Made by a program: the position numbers and the translations under genes
Part shown: piece after piece, positions 7,725 to 14,730 of the stretch
Layout: each line of letters begins with the position of its first letter
How positions within the stretch are numbered: the stretch's first letter is position 1
Source: Candidatus Saccharimonadota bacterium
GTDB taxonomy: Bacteria; Patescibacteriota; Saccharimonadia; Saccharimonadales; Saccharimonadaceae
Direction: 5' to 3'
NCBI GenBank assembly: GCA_017433245.1
Contig: JAFRHO010000004.1
Span: forward strand, 1-32,332
DNA length: 32,332 nt
The notes under the pieces: model-generated
What the model was told of the DNA's origin: nothing
Databases searched by the model: none
Seen by the model: only the letters and a program-made list of their open reading frames with translations

Positions 7725-7995
7725 CTTTTTTCTCTCCTTCCTTCTTTTTTTCCTTTAGTTTTGGGTTGATATATTTATCAACGAACATTTCGACAGTCCC
7801 ACCGATAGAAGTCATACCCTTAACGTTCGACACAATCCCATTTGCATTTTTAGCAATATCTTGCCCCTCGACAATCACTTCCTTTATTTCATCGCTTAGC
7901 CCGATTAGCTTCACGACCAACACAATTCCCATTATCAAGAACACCAAAAGTGTCATACTAAGAATTGCTACTAATATCCATTCTGCTACATTCAT
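7708..7995 (-). CDS. Small single-pass membrane protein, 95 aa
   Basis: A transmembrane helix occupies about residues 5-30 (WILVAILSMTLLVFLIMGIV), followed by an amphipathic helix and a lysine-rich tail (LKEKKKEGEKKDGGKK). The layout resembles DUF948-type proteins that accompany YtxH proteins; this is a similarity of plan, not a firm match. AAGGAG precedes the ATG, and a TATAAT box (8017-8022) lies inside the 3' end of the GalU-like gene, so it may be transcribed separately. It overlaps the YtxH-like gene downstream. Confidence 0.7.
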   Translation of the reverse strand: MNVAEWILVAILSMTLLVFLIMGIVLVVKLIGLSDEIKEVIVEGQDIAKNANGIVSNVKGMTSIGGTVEMFVDKYINPKLKEKKKEGEKKDGGKK

Positions 7996-7998
7996 TTG

Positions 7999-8874
7999 TT
8001 ATTTCTCCTTACCTTCATTATACACTATTTTGCGCACATCATCAGCATAATCAGTTTCGCTTAACACATATTCTAAATGCGCTAAGAAATAATTCTTCGG
8101 ATCGCCAGTCGTAATCCACTTTCCACTGCTACGCGCCACAATCACATCACCATGTTCCGCCAACTTCGTAATCGCATCCACCGTCCACAATTCGCCATCA
8201 AGACCAGTGTTAGAAGGCACCAAATAATCAAACACTTCCGGCGTCAATAAGTATCTTCCATACGAAGTCAAATTACTCGGACTAAGGTCCGGTGTTTTTG
8301 GCTTCTCCACGATATGGCTTAGGGTCCCATTATCCTTCAAAGCAATCATACCATATTTACTCCAAGTCTCTTCCGGCATTTCCTGCGACGCAATCACCGC
8401 CTTAGCTTCCGGATGCTCACGATAAGTCTCTATCAAAGTCTTCACATCACCCTGACCTAGAATCAAATCATCCGAATACAAGACTACAAAAGCTTCATCG
8501 TCTTTTACGTAATCTTTCGCCGATACAATCGGAGAACCGTTTCCATATGGTAAACTCGAATCCTGCTCGATTACTACAATCTTCGGGAAATTCAACACTT
8601 CTTCTACTGGCTTAAACCGCTCAGATTTGCCCTGTTTGTCCAATAAAGCCTTCACATTGTCTGCTTTTCCATGAAAATAATCATCGTAGATTTCCTTCGC
8701 CTTCGTATTTGGCGTCGCTACGATGATAATTTCGTCAATTCCTGCTCTCATACATTCTTCCACACAAAGTTGCATCACAGGCTTCGCTCCAATCGGAATC
8801 ATCGCCTTCGGAATCGTCTTAGTGATTGGTAAATAGCGGCTCGCAAACCCCGCATCTGTGATTATTGCTTTCAT
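7999..8874 (-). CDS. UTP-glucose-1-phosphate uridylyltransferase-like nucleotidyltransferase
   Basis: The 291-residue protein follows the GalU/RmlA fold: an N-terminal nucleotide loop, then LPITKTIPKAMIPIGAKP (compare LPATKAIPKEMLPIVDKP of GalU), VEECMRAGIDEIIIV, and SDDLILGQGD as the metal-binding aspartate region. It should make UDP-glucose or a related sugar nucleotide for surface glycans. The loop normally written AGxGTR is AGFASRY here, missing the second glycine and the threonine, so substrate or activity may differ. AAGGAG (8879-8884) supports the ATG, and TATAAT lies at 8894-8899, giving a leader of about 13 bases. Confidence 0.8.
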   Translation of the reverse strand: MKAIITDAGFASRYLPITKTIPKAMIPIGAKPVMQLCVEECMRAGIDEIIIVATPNTKAKEIYDDYFHGKADNVKALLDKQGKSERFKPVEEVLNFPKIVVIEQDSSLPYGNGSPIVSAKDYVKDDEAFVVLYSDDLILGQGDVKTLIETYREHPEAKAVIASQEMPEETWSKYGMIALKDNGTLSHIVEKPKTPDLSPSNLTSYGRYLLTPEVFDYLVPSNTGLDGELWTVDAITKLAEHGDVIVARSSGKWITTGDPKNYFLAHLEYVLSETDYADDVRKIVYNEGKEK

Positions 8875-8941
8875 AAAATCTCCTTAAAACCTAATTATAT
8901 CACAAAAACAGTACATGTATGGCCAAAAATGCTAAAGGATC

Positions 8942-9550
8942 CTAACGTTTTTTATGATTTTTACTTGTCTTCTTATAGGAAAGTTTTCTGGCAATCTTGT
9001 CTTCAATATTTTGCGAACGATTGTGTACGCCGTAAATCAAACTTGTAATACCTACAATCAACATATATGCACCAAAGAACCGCACAAAGGTCGTCACCTC
9101 AAAATCTCCAGCATTCAAAATCACTGCACCGATGATACACCCACAAATACCCGCAAGTGTACGGATAAATTTGTCAGTTGGATCTACGGTTGACACAACC
9201 CCGTGAATAATATCAATCACACCAGACACAATCGTATAAACCGAAATAATAATCACGCAATTCGTCAAATCATCCTTTGCAAAGAACAACAGGGCCATCG
9301 CAGCCACTACATCCACCAAAGCATCGACAATTGCATTCACCCAACCATGCTTTTTACTAGAACAATACAGCGCCCCCACCGAATCAATAATCCCCATAAA
9401 CAGCAAAAATACACCTAGTACCGCCACGGTATCTGATATACCTACCGAACCCCTAAATAATGCAAAACACCCAAATATCGCCGCAACCGTTCCACGCACT
9501 AAGAACACTAACCAGTGTTTATCAATATATCTTCGATTTATTTTTGCCAT
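8942..9550 (-). CDS. DUF308/HdeD-like six-helix membrane protein
   Basis: The 202 residues contain about six transmembrane helices arranged as pairs (for example LVFLVRGTVAAIFGCFALF and AVLGVFLLFMGIIDSVGAL), as in HdeD/DUF308 proteins, and end in a very basic cytoplasmic tail (SYKKTSKNHKKR). In enterobacteria HdeD is linked to acid resistance, but the biochemical function is unknown and should not be transferred. AAAGGA (9557-9562) precedes the ATG; a TATAAT box lies at 9580-9585. It stands alone between galU-like and the divergent 9633 remnant. Confidence 0.8.
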   Translation of the reverse strand: MAKINRRYIDKHWLVFLVRGTVAAIFGCFALFRGSVGISDTVAVLGVFLLFMGIIDSVGALYCSSKKHGWVNAIVDALVDVVAAMALLFFAKDDLTNCVIIISVYTIVSGVIDIIHGVVSTVDPTDKFIRTLAGICGCIIGAVILNAGDFEVTTFVRFFGAYMLIVGITSLIYGVHNRSQNIEDKIARKLSYKKTSKNHKKR

Positions 9551-9632
9551 AAAAATTCCTTTTATTATTACCTAAACCTATTATATCACTTTTTTTAAAT
9601 AAAAACCACAAGAACCATGCCATGATAATACT

Positions 9633-9794
9633 ATGAATAAAGGTCTACCTGTATTATTAACCATAACTATACTTAGCGGTATAGCCCTCTCATAGTTACA
9701 CATTTTTCCAGAGGACACTCCTGATAATGATGCTTACATTGGGCAAAAAACTATAGTAGTTTTAACCAAGATAAACCAACATTCTATGCTATAA
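9633..9794 (+). pseudogene. Remnant of a small membrane or exported protein with in-frame TAG
   Basis: ATG 9633 opens MNKGLPVLLTITILSGIALS, a signal-peptide-like or transmembrane segment, then TAG at 9693-9695. The same frame continues for 32 more sensible codons (LHIFPEDTPDNDAYIGQ...) to TAA at 9792-9794. A TGG-to-TAG change would join the halves into a 53-residue protein. A TGATAAT box lies just before the ATG. The end overlaps the promoter of the aldolase gene. A functional 20-residue peptide is the alternative. Confidence 0.4.
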
Positions 9795-9795
9795 T
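9790..9795 (+). promoter_or_regulatory. -10 box of the aldolase fusion gene
   Basis: TATAAT lies 6 bases before the ATG at 9802, with no ribosome-binding site: leaderless. Confidence 0.7.
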
Positions 9796-9801
9796 AAACT
9801 T

Positions 9802-11652
9802 ATGACTATTCTTATCGTGGGCAATATTATCAAAGACGTCTATCTCAATCTCGACACTCGCACCGAGAAGTTCGAATCCGATAAACACGACGTCAATTGG
9901 CTCGACCTTAGTTTCAACGCCAGCGAACATCATTTTTTCAACCGCAGCTCCAACCTTGGTGGCGCCACCGTTTCCTTAGAAGTCCTCACCAAACTCGGTC
10001 TCACCGCCATGATTAACAATTCCGACATCAAACTCACCGAAGACGGCTTTACTTCCAACATTCCTGCTGAAACCTATCGTTACATTATGCTAGCAGACGA
10101 TAAACCCTGTTATTTCGTCCCTACGGCATACAAAACCACTACTTTCACTCCTCCCGCCGAAGCCTTCGATTACCTCTACGTCGATCGTTCCGCCGAACTC
10201 GACCAGGCCGCCGCTAGTCGCATCGCCGCTTATCTCGACATTTCGTCCAATACCAAACTCATCCTTTATATTCGTAACGCTGATAACCAATCTTTAAATA
10301 CCCTCATCCCCCGCGCCAGCCTAGTTTTTCTTGAAAACCCCGACAAATCGGCACAAACTCAGGCGCTCCCATTAGACGATGTCGATCCCACCAAAATCAT
10401 CACTATCACCGAACATCGCTTCGCCAACCAAAATATCTCCGAGCCTATTTCTATTAGTCATGTCGATATGCTCACTCATCTCTCTGCTTATTCTATCGCC
10501 TCTGCCACAATACTCGGTAGCTTCATATTGGGCCAATCCATCGAAGATAGTCTCCGCCTCGCCCGTATCAATGTCGAAAATTCCAAACTAAACAGCTCTC
10601 TTACTTTAGAACAACTCCAATCCATGGGCGACAGTCAAACCCCCAACAATCTCGAACTCATCGCGAGCAACCTCGTCCTCTATCCCAAAGGTATTCTCGC
10701 CGCCGACGAATCTGGTGGTAGCATTCGCAAAAAATTCGACCAACTTCAAATCGCCGATACCTACGATAATCGTCGCGACTATCGCAATATCTTCTTTACT
10801 ACCCCGAATCTCGCCGACTACGTCAATGGTGTCATTCTCTTCGATGAGACCGCCCGTCAAATTGCCGATGACGGTCAGAATTTCGTTGATTATCTCACTG
10901 GCCAACGCATCATCCCTGGCATCAAAGTCGACCAAGGTCTCGAACCCTTGAACCCTAATTCTCTTGAAACCCTTACTAAAGGTCTCGACGGTCTCGACCG
11001 CCGCCTCGCCGAATACTATCAAATGGGCCTCCGCTTCGCCAAATGGCGCGCCGCCTTTGAACTCCGTATGAGTCAAAATGGCAACATCCTCACCCCTACC
11101 GACGAAGCCATTGCTAAGAACTGCGACAATCTCGCAAAATACGCTTATCTCTGCCAACAAGCCGGCATCGTCCCCATCGTCGAACCCGAAGTCGTCTACG
11201 ACGGTTATTACGATATCGACAAATCCGCCGAAATTACCGCCAAAATTCTCGATCAACTCTTTAAATCTCTTATTGATACCAGAATAAACCTACGCGCCTG
11301 CATCCTCAAAGTCAATATGATTCTTGCTGGTAAACAATACGATAAACAGTCCACTCCAGCTGAAGTCGGCCAAGCCACCGCCAAAGTCCTTAAGGAACAC
11401 GTCCCCACCGACCTCGCTGGCGTCGTCTTCCTCTCCGGCGGTCAAACCGTTGAACAAGCCACAGACAATCTCGCCGAAATCACCAAAAACGGCCCTTACC
11501 CATGGCCCGTTACTTTTAGTTTCGCCCGCGCTCTCCAAGATCCCGCTCTCTACGCCTGGCAAGGCGACAATGCTAACGCCGAAAAAGCCCGTCAAGCTTT
11601 CGCCGACAGGCTTATCGCTAATACTAAAGCTCTTATTCAGTCTCAGCAGTAG
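9802..11652 (+). CDS. Fusion of a degenerate PfkB-like domain and class I fructose-bisphosphate aldolase
   Basis: Residues 1 to about 285 resemble a PfkB-type carbohydrate kinase (VGNIIKDVYLN at the start, NLGGATVS at 51-58, SIEDSLRLA at 246-254). The kinase signature DTTGAGD is replaced by DMLTHLSA, so the catalytic base is lost. Residues from about 288 are a class I aldolase: LAADES (299-304), GIKVDQG (373-379), FAKWRA (412-417), VPIVEPEV (457-464), the Schiff-base lysine in ILKVNM (K503) and FLSGGQ (543-548). The enzyme should cleave fructose 1,6-bisphosphate in glycolysis; the N-terminal half may bind a sugar phosphate as a regulatory or assembly domain. The gene is leaderless, strongly C-ending in codon use, and its 3' end overlaps convergent rplY by 20 bases. 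Confidence 0.88.
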   Translation: MTILIVGNIIKDVYLNLDTRTEKFESDKHDVNWLDLSFNASEHHFFNRSSNLGGATVSLEVLTKLGLTAMINNSDIKLTEDGFTSNIPAETYRYIMLADDKPCYFVPTAYKTTTFTPPAEAFDYLYVDRSAELDQAAASRIAAYLDISSNTKLILYIRNADNQSLNTLIPRASLVFLENPDKSAQTQALPLDDVDPTKIITITEHRFANQNISEPISISHVDMLTHLSAYSIASATILGSFILGQSIEDSLRLARINVENSKLNSSLTLEQLQSMGDSQTPNNLELIASNLVLYPKGILAADESGGSIRKKFDQLQIADTYDNRRDYRNIFFTTPNLADYVNGVILFDETARQIADDGQNFVDYLTGQRIIPGIKVDQGLEPLNPNSLETLTKGLDGLDRRLAEYYQMGLRFAKWRAAFELRMSQNGNILTPTDEAIAKNCDNLAKYAYLCQQAGIVPIVEPEVVYDGYYDIDKSAEITAKILDQLFKSLIDTRINLRACILKVNMILAGKQYDKQSTPAEVGQATAKVLKEHVPTDLAGVVFLSGGQTVEQATDNLAEITKNGPYPWPVTFSFARALQDPALYAWQGDNANAEKARQAFADRLIANTKALIQSQQ

Positions 11653-12328
11653 TTTCTTCAGTCTTTTCTTCACCCTCAGCCGGTGCCTCAGTACCTTCAG
11701 CGCCTTCTTCTGTCGCCTCAGCCTCAGCCGCCGCTTCCTCAGCCGCACGTTTTTCTGCCTCAGCCGCTGGGTCATAAAGCGATGCTACCACTTGCTCAAG
11801 ATCAATTTCCTTATCAGCAAATACTACACCTTCAGGTAATTTAATATTACCAATTGTCAACTTATCATCAAGTTCTTTCATCTCAGCCGCATTAATCTCA
11901 AGTTCCTTTGGCAAATCTGCTGGCTTTGCTTTTACGTCCAATTCCTCAACTGCTTGCATCAAAGCAAAGTGATATAACTTCGAGGCATCCGACTCTTCAA
12001 ACCCAACAATTACTATTGGAGTTGTCGCCTCTACTGATTCCTTCGCCGAAATAGCCTGGAATTCAATATTCATAATCTTTCGTGAAACTGGATCAATCGC
12101 TACATCTTTCACAATTACCAATTTCTTCTTACCATCAATTTCTAGGTCAATCGGTGAGTGATACCCAGCCGCAAGCAATACCTTCTCAGTCGCCACATAT
12201 TCTGACGATAACAACACTGGTACCTTACCACCATAAACCACCGACGGAATCATGCCCGCCGCTCGAAGATTTTTCAACTTCTTACCAGTCACTTCGCGCT
12301 TCTCAAGCGCCAATTTGTATTCAGCCAT
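11633..12328 (-). CDS. rplY: 50S ribosomal protein bL25, CTC type with acidic tail
   Basis: This 231-residue protein binds 5S rRNA in the large subunit. The N-terminal L25 domain (LALEKREVTGKKLKNLRAAG, PSVVYG) and the following TL5/CTC beta domain (VEELDVKAKPADLPKELEIN, LPEGVVF) are both present. The last 45 residues are a low-complexity Ala/Glu/Thr tail, common in long bL25 proteins. GAAAGGA (12339-12345) is the ribosome-binding site, and TATAAT at 12359-12364 gives a private promoter overlapping the end of grpE. The 3' end runs 20 bases into the convergent aldolase gene, with no terminator between them. Confidence 0.92.
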   Translation of the reverse strand: MAEYKLALEKREVTGKKLKNLRAAGMIPSVVYGGKVPVLLSSEYVATEKVLLAAGYHSPIDLEIDGKKKLVIVKDVAIDPVSRKIMNIEFQAISAKESVEATTPIVIVGFEESDASKLYHFALMQAVEELDVKAKPADLPKELEINAAEMKELDDKLTIGNIKLPEGVVFADKEIDLEQVVASLYDPAAEAEKRAAEEAAAEAEATEEGAEGTEAPAEGEEKTEETTAETE

Positions 12329-12364
12329 TTTATTTAAATCCTTTCTCTAATTCGTTTAATTATA

Positions 12365-12853
12365 TCACATTTTCCGCACTTTGACCATAGCAGGGCGTAA
12401 TACTTCTTCCTCGTAGTAATAGCCTGGCCTGAGCACCTCATCTACCACTTCTTGCTCACCCTCTCCTTCAGCCATCACTGCTTCCGCCAATTCCGGATCG
12501 AATCCAGCTCCCTTTTCTATAGCAATTTTGCTAAGTCCCAATTCCTTCATCGTCTTTTCAAGCGACTTTTCCAAAGGTTTCAATTCTTCATATGATGCAA
12601 TCGCTCTATCAATATCATCAAGTAGTGGCAATATTTTACTCACAGTTGCAAATTTTGCTAATTTTCTTTCCGCTACCTTTTGCGTTTCTATTTGTTTCCG
12701 GTAATTCTCAAAGTCCGCCCTTGTCCTTTGCAAATCATTCGTGAGCTCGACAATCTTTTCTTTACACTTGCAACCATCACTACAAGTACACTCCGAACCT
12801 TCGTGACACTTACATCCCCCCTCACAATTACACTTTTCTTTCTCTTTTTTCAT
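12365..12853 (-). CDS. grpE: GrpE nucleotide exchange factor with N-terminal metallothionein-like cysteine cluster
   Basis: GrpE releases ADP from DnaK. The 162-residue protein shows the GrpE long helix (RADFENYRKQIETQKV), the dimer region and the C-terminal signature VLRPGYYYEEEVLRPAMVKV. The N-terminus is exceptional: residues 8-30 contain eight cysteines as four CxC pairs (CNC, CKC, CTC, CKC) spaced by Gly/Glu/Ser, like a small metallothionein or zinc cluster. Ordinary GrpE proteins have a disordered acidic N-terminus there. The start ATG overlaps the hrcA stop (ATGA), so translation is coupled and the gene is under CIRCE control. dnaK and dnaJ are not adjacent. Confidence 0.93.
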   Translation of the reverse strand: MKKEKEKCNCEGGCKCHEGSECTCSDGCKCKEKIVELTNDLQRTRADFENYRKQIETQKVAERKLAKFATVSKILPLLDDIDRAIASYEELKPLEKSLEKTMKELGLSKIAIEKGAGFDPELAEAVMAEGEGEQEVVDEVLRPGYYYEEEVLRPAMVKVRKM

Positions 12854-13578
12854 AATATTTCCTCCAACATATTACCTGTGTATCTCACTAGTGACATTAC
12901 GCGCGAATAATTCTGCCGTGTCGGCCCCAGTACTCCAATATAACTCCGATCCGAAAACGGCGACCGGAATTTCGATATAATGAGCGACACCTCTGAATTC
13001 TTCCCAATCGGGTTTTCTTGACCAATAAAAATATTCAACGGTTCACCCGGCGCCGCTTCTCGAAGCCACGGTTCTAGATTATCCAACAATTTCGCTACCG
13101 CTTGCACTCTCCGCGTATCCATAAATTCCGGCTGCGTAAATAACTGTGAAATACCCGACAAATACAACTGCCCACCAATCGTCGCAAGCCCCAGATTTCC
13201 CGTCAGTTCTACCAATGAATCTACCGCTCGCCGAATTGCCGCATCCGCTTGCGACTGCGAGGAAACCCTCACTTCTATCGCATGCGTACCACGTTCAAAA
13301 GATTTCCGTCGGTTCTCCGATTCCTCACGTTCTGAACCTCCATTTTCCAAACTATTCACGTAATACCGATACCCTGCATCCGTCGGCACTCGTCCTGCCG
13401 AAGTGTGTGGCTGCGCGATTAAACCTAAAGCCTCAAGCCGCGCCATTTCAGCCCGCACCGTCGCTGGCGATACACCAAAAAGTTTCGCCATCGTCACACT
13501 TCCTACTGGCGATGCTGTCTCCGCATATTCCTCTATAATTTGACAGAGTATATCCTTTTGTCGCACTGTAATTTCCAT
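12850..13578 (-). CDS. hrcA: Heat-inducible transcription repressor HrcA
   Basis: HrcA represses heat-shock genes by binding CIRCE. The N-terminus is the expected winged helix (VRQKDILCQIIEEYAETASPVGS, then VSPATVRAEMARLEALGLI and the wing HTSAGRVPTDAGYR). The GAF-like and C-terminal parts are present (LATIGGQLYLSGISQ, GEPLNIFIGQENP, GVLGPTRQNY). At 242 residues it is about 100 shorter than typical HrcA, consistent with a reduced insertion region. TATAAT lies 6 bases before the ATG, and a CIRCE element lies just upstream, indicating autoregulation. It overlaps grpE by 4 bases. Confidence 0.95.
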   Translation of the reverse strand: MEITVRQKDILCQIIEEYAETASPVGSVTMAKLFGVSPATVRAEMARLEALGLIAQPHTSAGRVPTDAGYRYYVNSLENGGSEREESENRRKSFERGTHAIEVRVSSQSQADAAIRRAVDSLVELTGNLGLATIGGQLYLSGISQLFTQPEFMDTRRVQAVAKLLDNLEPWLREAAPGEPLNIFIGQENPIGKNSEVSLIISKFRSPFSDRSYIGVLGPTRQNYSRVMSLVRYTGNMLEEIL

Positions 13579-13584
13579 AACCTA

Positions 13585-13622
13585 ATTATACAAAATTAGC
13601 ACTAAAAAGTAAAGAGTGCCAA
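13585..13622 (-). promoter_or_regulatory. hrcA-grpE promoter with CIRCE operator
   Basis: The sequence 13596-13622 is TTAGCACTA, nine bases, GAGTGCCAA, which matches the CIRCE consensus TTAGCACTC-N9-GAGTGCTAA except for one base in each arm. The minus-strand TATAAT (13585-13590) is adjacent, so the operator covers the -35 region (about 13608-13613). HrcA binding would block polymerase entry. Confidence 0.93.
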
Positions 13623-13662
13623 CAGCTCCCCCATCAACCCCGAGAAATGCCCCATTCTACTA

Positions 13663-13743
13663 TTTACATTTATTGTCTAATGTGTTAATATAGAAAAATG
13701 CGGTTTTAAAACCGCTAATAACCATTGTCGGGCTCTTAAGCCC
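13663..13743 (+). promoter_or_regulatory. Promoter and hairpin leader of the 13773 gene
   Basis: TTTACA (13663-13668), 17 bases, TAATAT (13686-13691) form a good housekeeping promoter with a start near 13698. The RNA would open with the palindrome GCGGTTTTAAAACCGC (13700-13715), then GGGCT-CTTA-AGCCC (13730-13743). A third hairpin CCTTT-TCAG-AAAGG (13749-13762) pairs part of the ribosome-binding site. The leader is about 75 bases, unusually long for this genome. Confidence 0.65.
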
Positions 13744-13772
13744 TAGTACCTTTTCAGAAAGGGGAGCGAAAT

Positions 13773-14030
13773 ATGAAAGGCAAAGATATTCGCAAAGAAA
13801 ACAACAAAAAGAGGCAGCCTACATCAAAAGGCAACACCAAATCAATCGTGGCATCCACCGGCGGCATTAAGTATTCCATAATGTATGATAATTACAGTGC
13901 CACTATTTACCGAGCGGATACCGACGGAGCAGTTGCTGTCTATAAAGCAGCTGAACGTAGTTGGAAAATCATGCCTGGCCTCTTATCACATAGCATTCAG
14001 GTCATGGTGGAGAATCTCTATCTGATTTGA
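13773..14030 (+). CDS. Small orphan protein, 85 aa
   Basis: I do not recognise it. The first 25 residues are very basic (GKDIRKENNKKRQPTSKG), followed by a compact segment with short strands and aromatic residues (IKYSIMYDNYSATIYRA, ERSWKIMP). No signal peptide or membrane helix is visible. The site AAAGGGGAGCG supports the start. The gene is monocistronic with a structured leader and its own terminator, lies divergent from hrcA, and ends in TGA. Its codon use is more balanced than that of the long + strand genes, which may point to a different history. Confidence 0.7.
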   Translation: MKGKDIRKENNKKRQPTSKGNTKSIVASTGGIKYSIMYDNYSATIYRADTDGAVAVYKAAERSWKIMPGLLSHSIQVMVENLYLI

Positions 14031-14054
14031 ATGTAGTAACTCCTTCCCTTCAAC

Positions 14055-14085
14055 GCCCCAGCAATTTCATTGCTGGGGCTTTTCT
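14055..14085 (+). terminator. Intrinsic terminator of the 13773 gene
   Basis: GCCCCAGCAA and TTGCTGGGGC form a perfect 10-bp stem with a 5-base loop followed by TTTT. Confidence 0.93.
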
Positions 14086-14091
14086 ATGTGC

Positions 14092-14100
14092 TATTATAAT
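14092..14100 (+). promoter_or_regulatory. -10 region deciding the adenylate kinase start
   Basis: Overlapping TATTAT (14092-14097) and TATAAT (14095-14100) lie 6 or 3 bases before ATG 14104. An in-frame ATG at 14086 precedes these boxes and would not be transcribed. Confidence 0.6.
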
Positions 14101-14103
14101 AGT

Positions 14104-14730
14104 ATGGAAGACAAGATTAATACAATCAAACAATGGCTTGGCACCGGCAGTATCAATATTTTTGGCTTACCGATGTCTGGCAAAGATACTCAAGGCATCA
14201 AACTCGCCGAAGCCTTAGATGCTAGATTTCTTTCTTCTGGCATGATTATCCGTGCCATGGAGGCTGAGACGAAACAAAACCTCACCGACAAAGGCAACCT
14301 CATCCCGACAAATGTTTTCTATGAGTGGGTTTTACCATATTTTGAACGTCGCGATTTATTCAGATTTCCACTCGTCCTCTCCTCAATTGGCCGCTGGCAA
14401 GGTGAAGAAGATCAGGTTATGTCAGTCGCCGCCGGCGCTGGCCACGAGATCAAAGCCGTCATCATTCTAAATATTAGCGAAGCCGATGTTGAAGAACGTT
14501 TCAAAGCCGCCCAAGTTTTGCAAGATCGTGGCGAACGTCAAGACGATAAAAACTTTGAAATCTTCCAAAATCGCCTTCAGGAATTCCGCAACAAAACCCT
14601 ACCCGTCATTCAACATTATCAATCTCTCGGTCTCCTAGTTAAAGTCAGAGGTGACCAATCCCGCGATGCTGTCTTTAACGAAATCATCGATAAACTCTAC
14701 CATAAAGCCACTAATCAATCTAACGTCTAA
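14104..14730 (+). CDS. Adenylate kinase-like nucleoside monophosphate kinase
   Basis: The 208-residue protein has a P-loop in an NMP-kinase setting (FGLPMSGKDTQGIKLAE, compare GPPGAGKGTQ), an NMP-binding region (FLSSGMIIRA, where kinases of this family read SxGDMLR), a further arginine in SIGRWQGE where the family has DGFPR, and a short lid (VLQDRGERQDD). It probably phosphorylates AMP with ATP, though the P-loop aspartate and altered signatures leave the substrate open. The start follows the overlapping -10 boxes, so the message should be leaderless. Its 3' end overlaps the convergent lamin-tail gene by 11 bases. Confidence 0.82.
   Translation: MEDKINTIKQWLGTGSINIFGLPMSGKDTQGIKLAEALDARFLSSGMIIRAMEAETKQNLTDKGNLIPTNVFYEWVLPYFERRDLFRFPLVLSSIGRWQGEEDQVMSVAAGAGHEIKAVIILNISEADVEERFKAAQVLQDRGERQDDKNFEIFQNRLQEFRNKTLPVIQHYQSLGLLVKVRGDQSRDAVFNEIIDKLYHKATNQSNV

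Noticed and set aside
10606-11256. Long open frame antisense to the aldolase
   Set aside because: It mirrors the C-ending codons of the real gene, has no initiation signal and encodes a low-complexity shadow.
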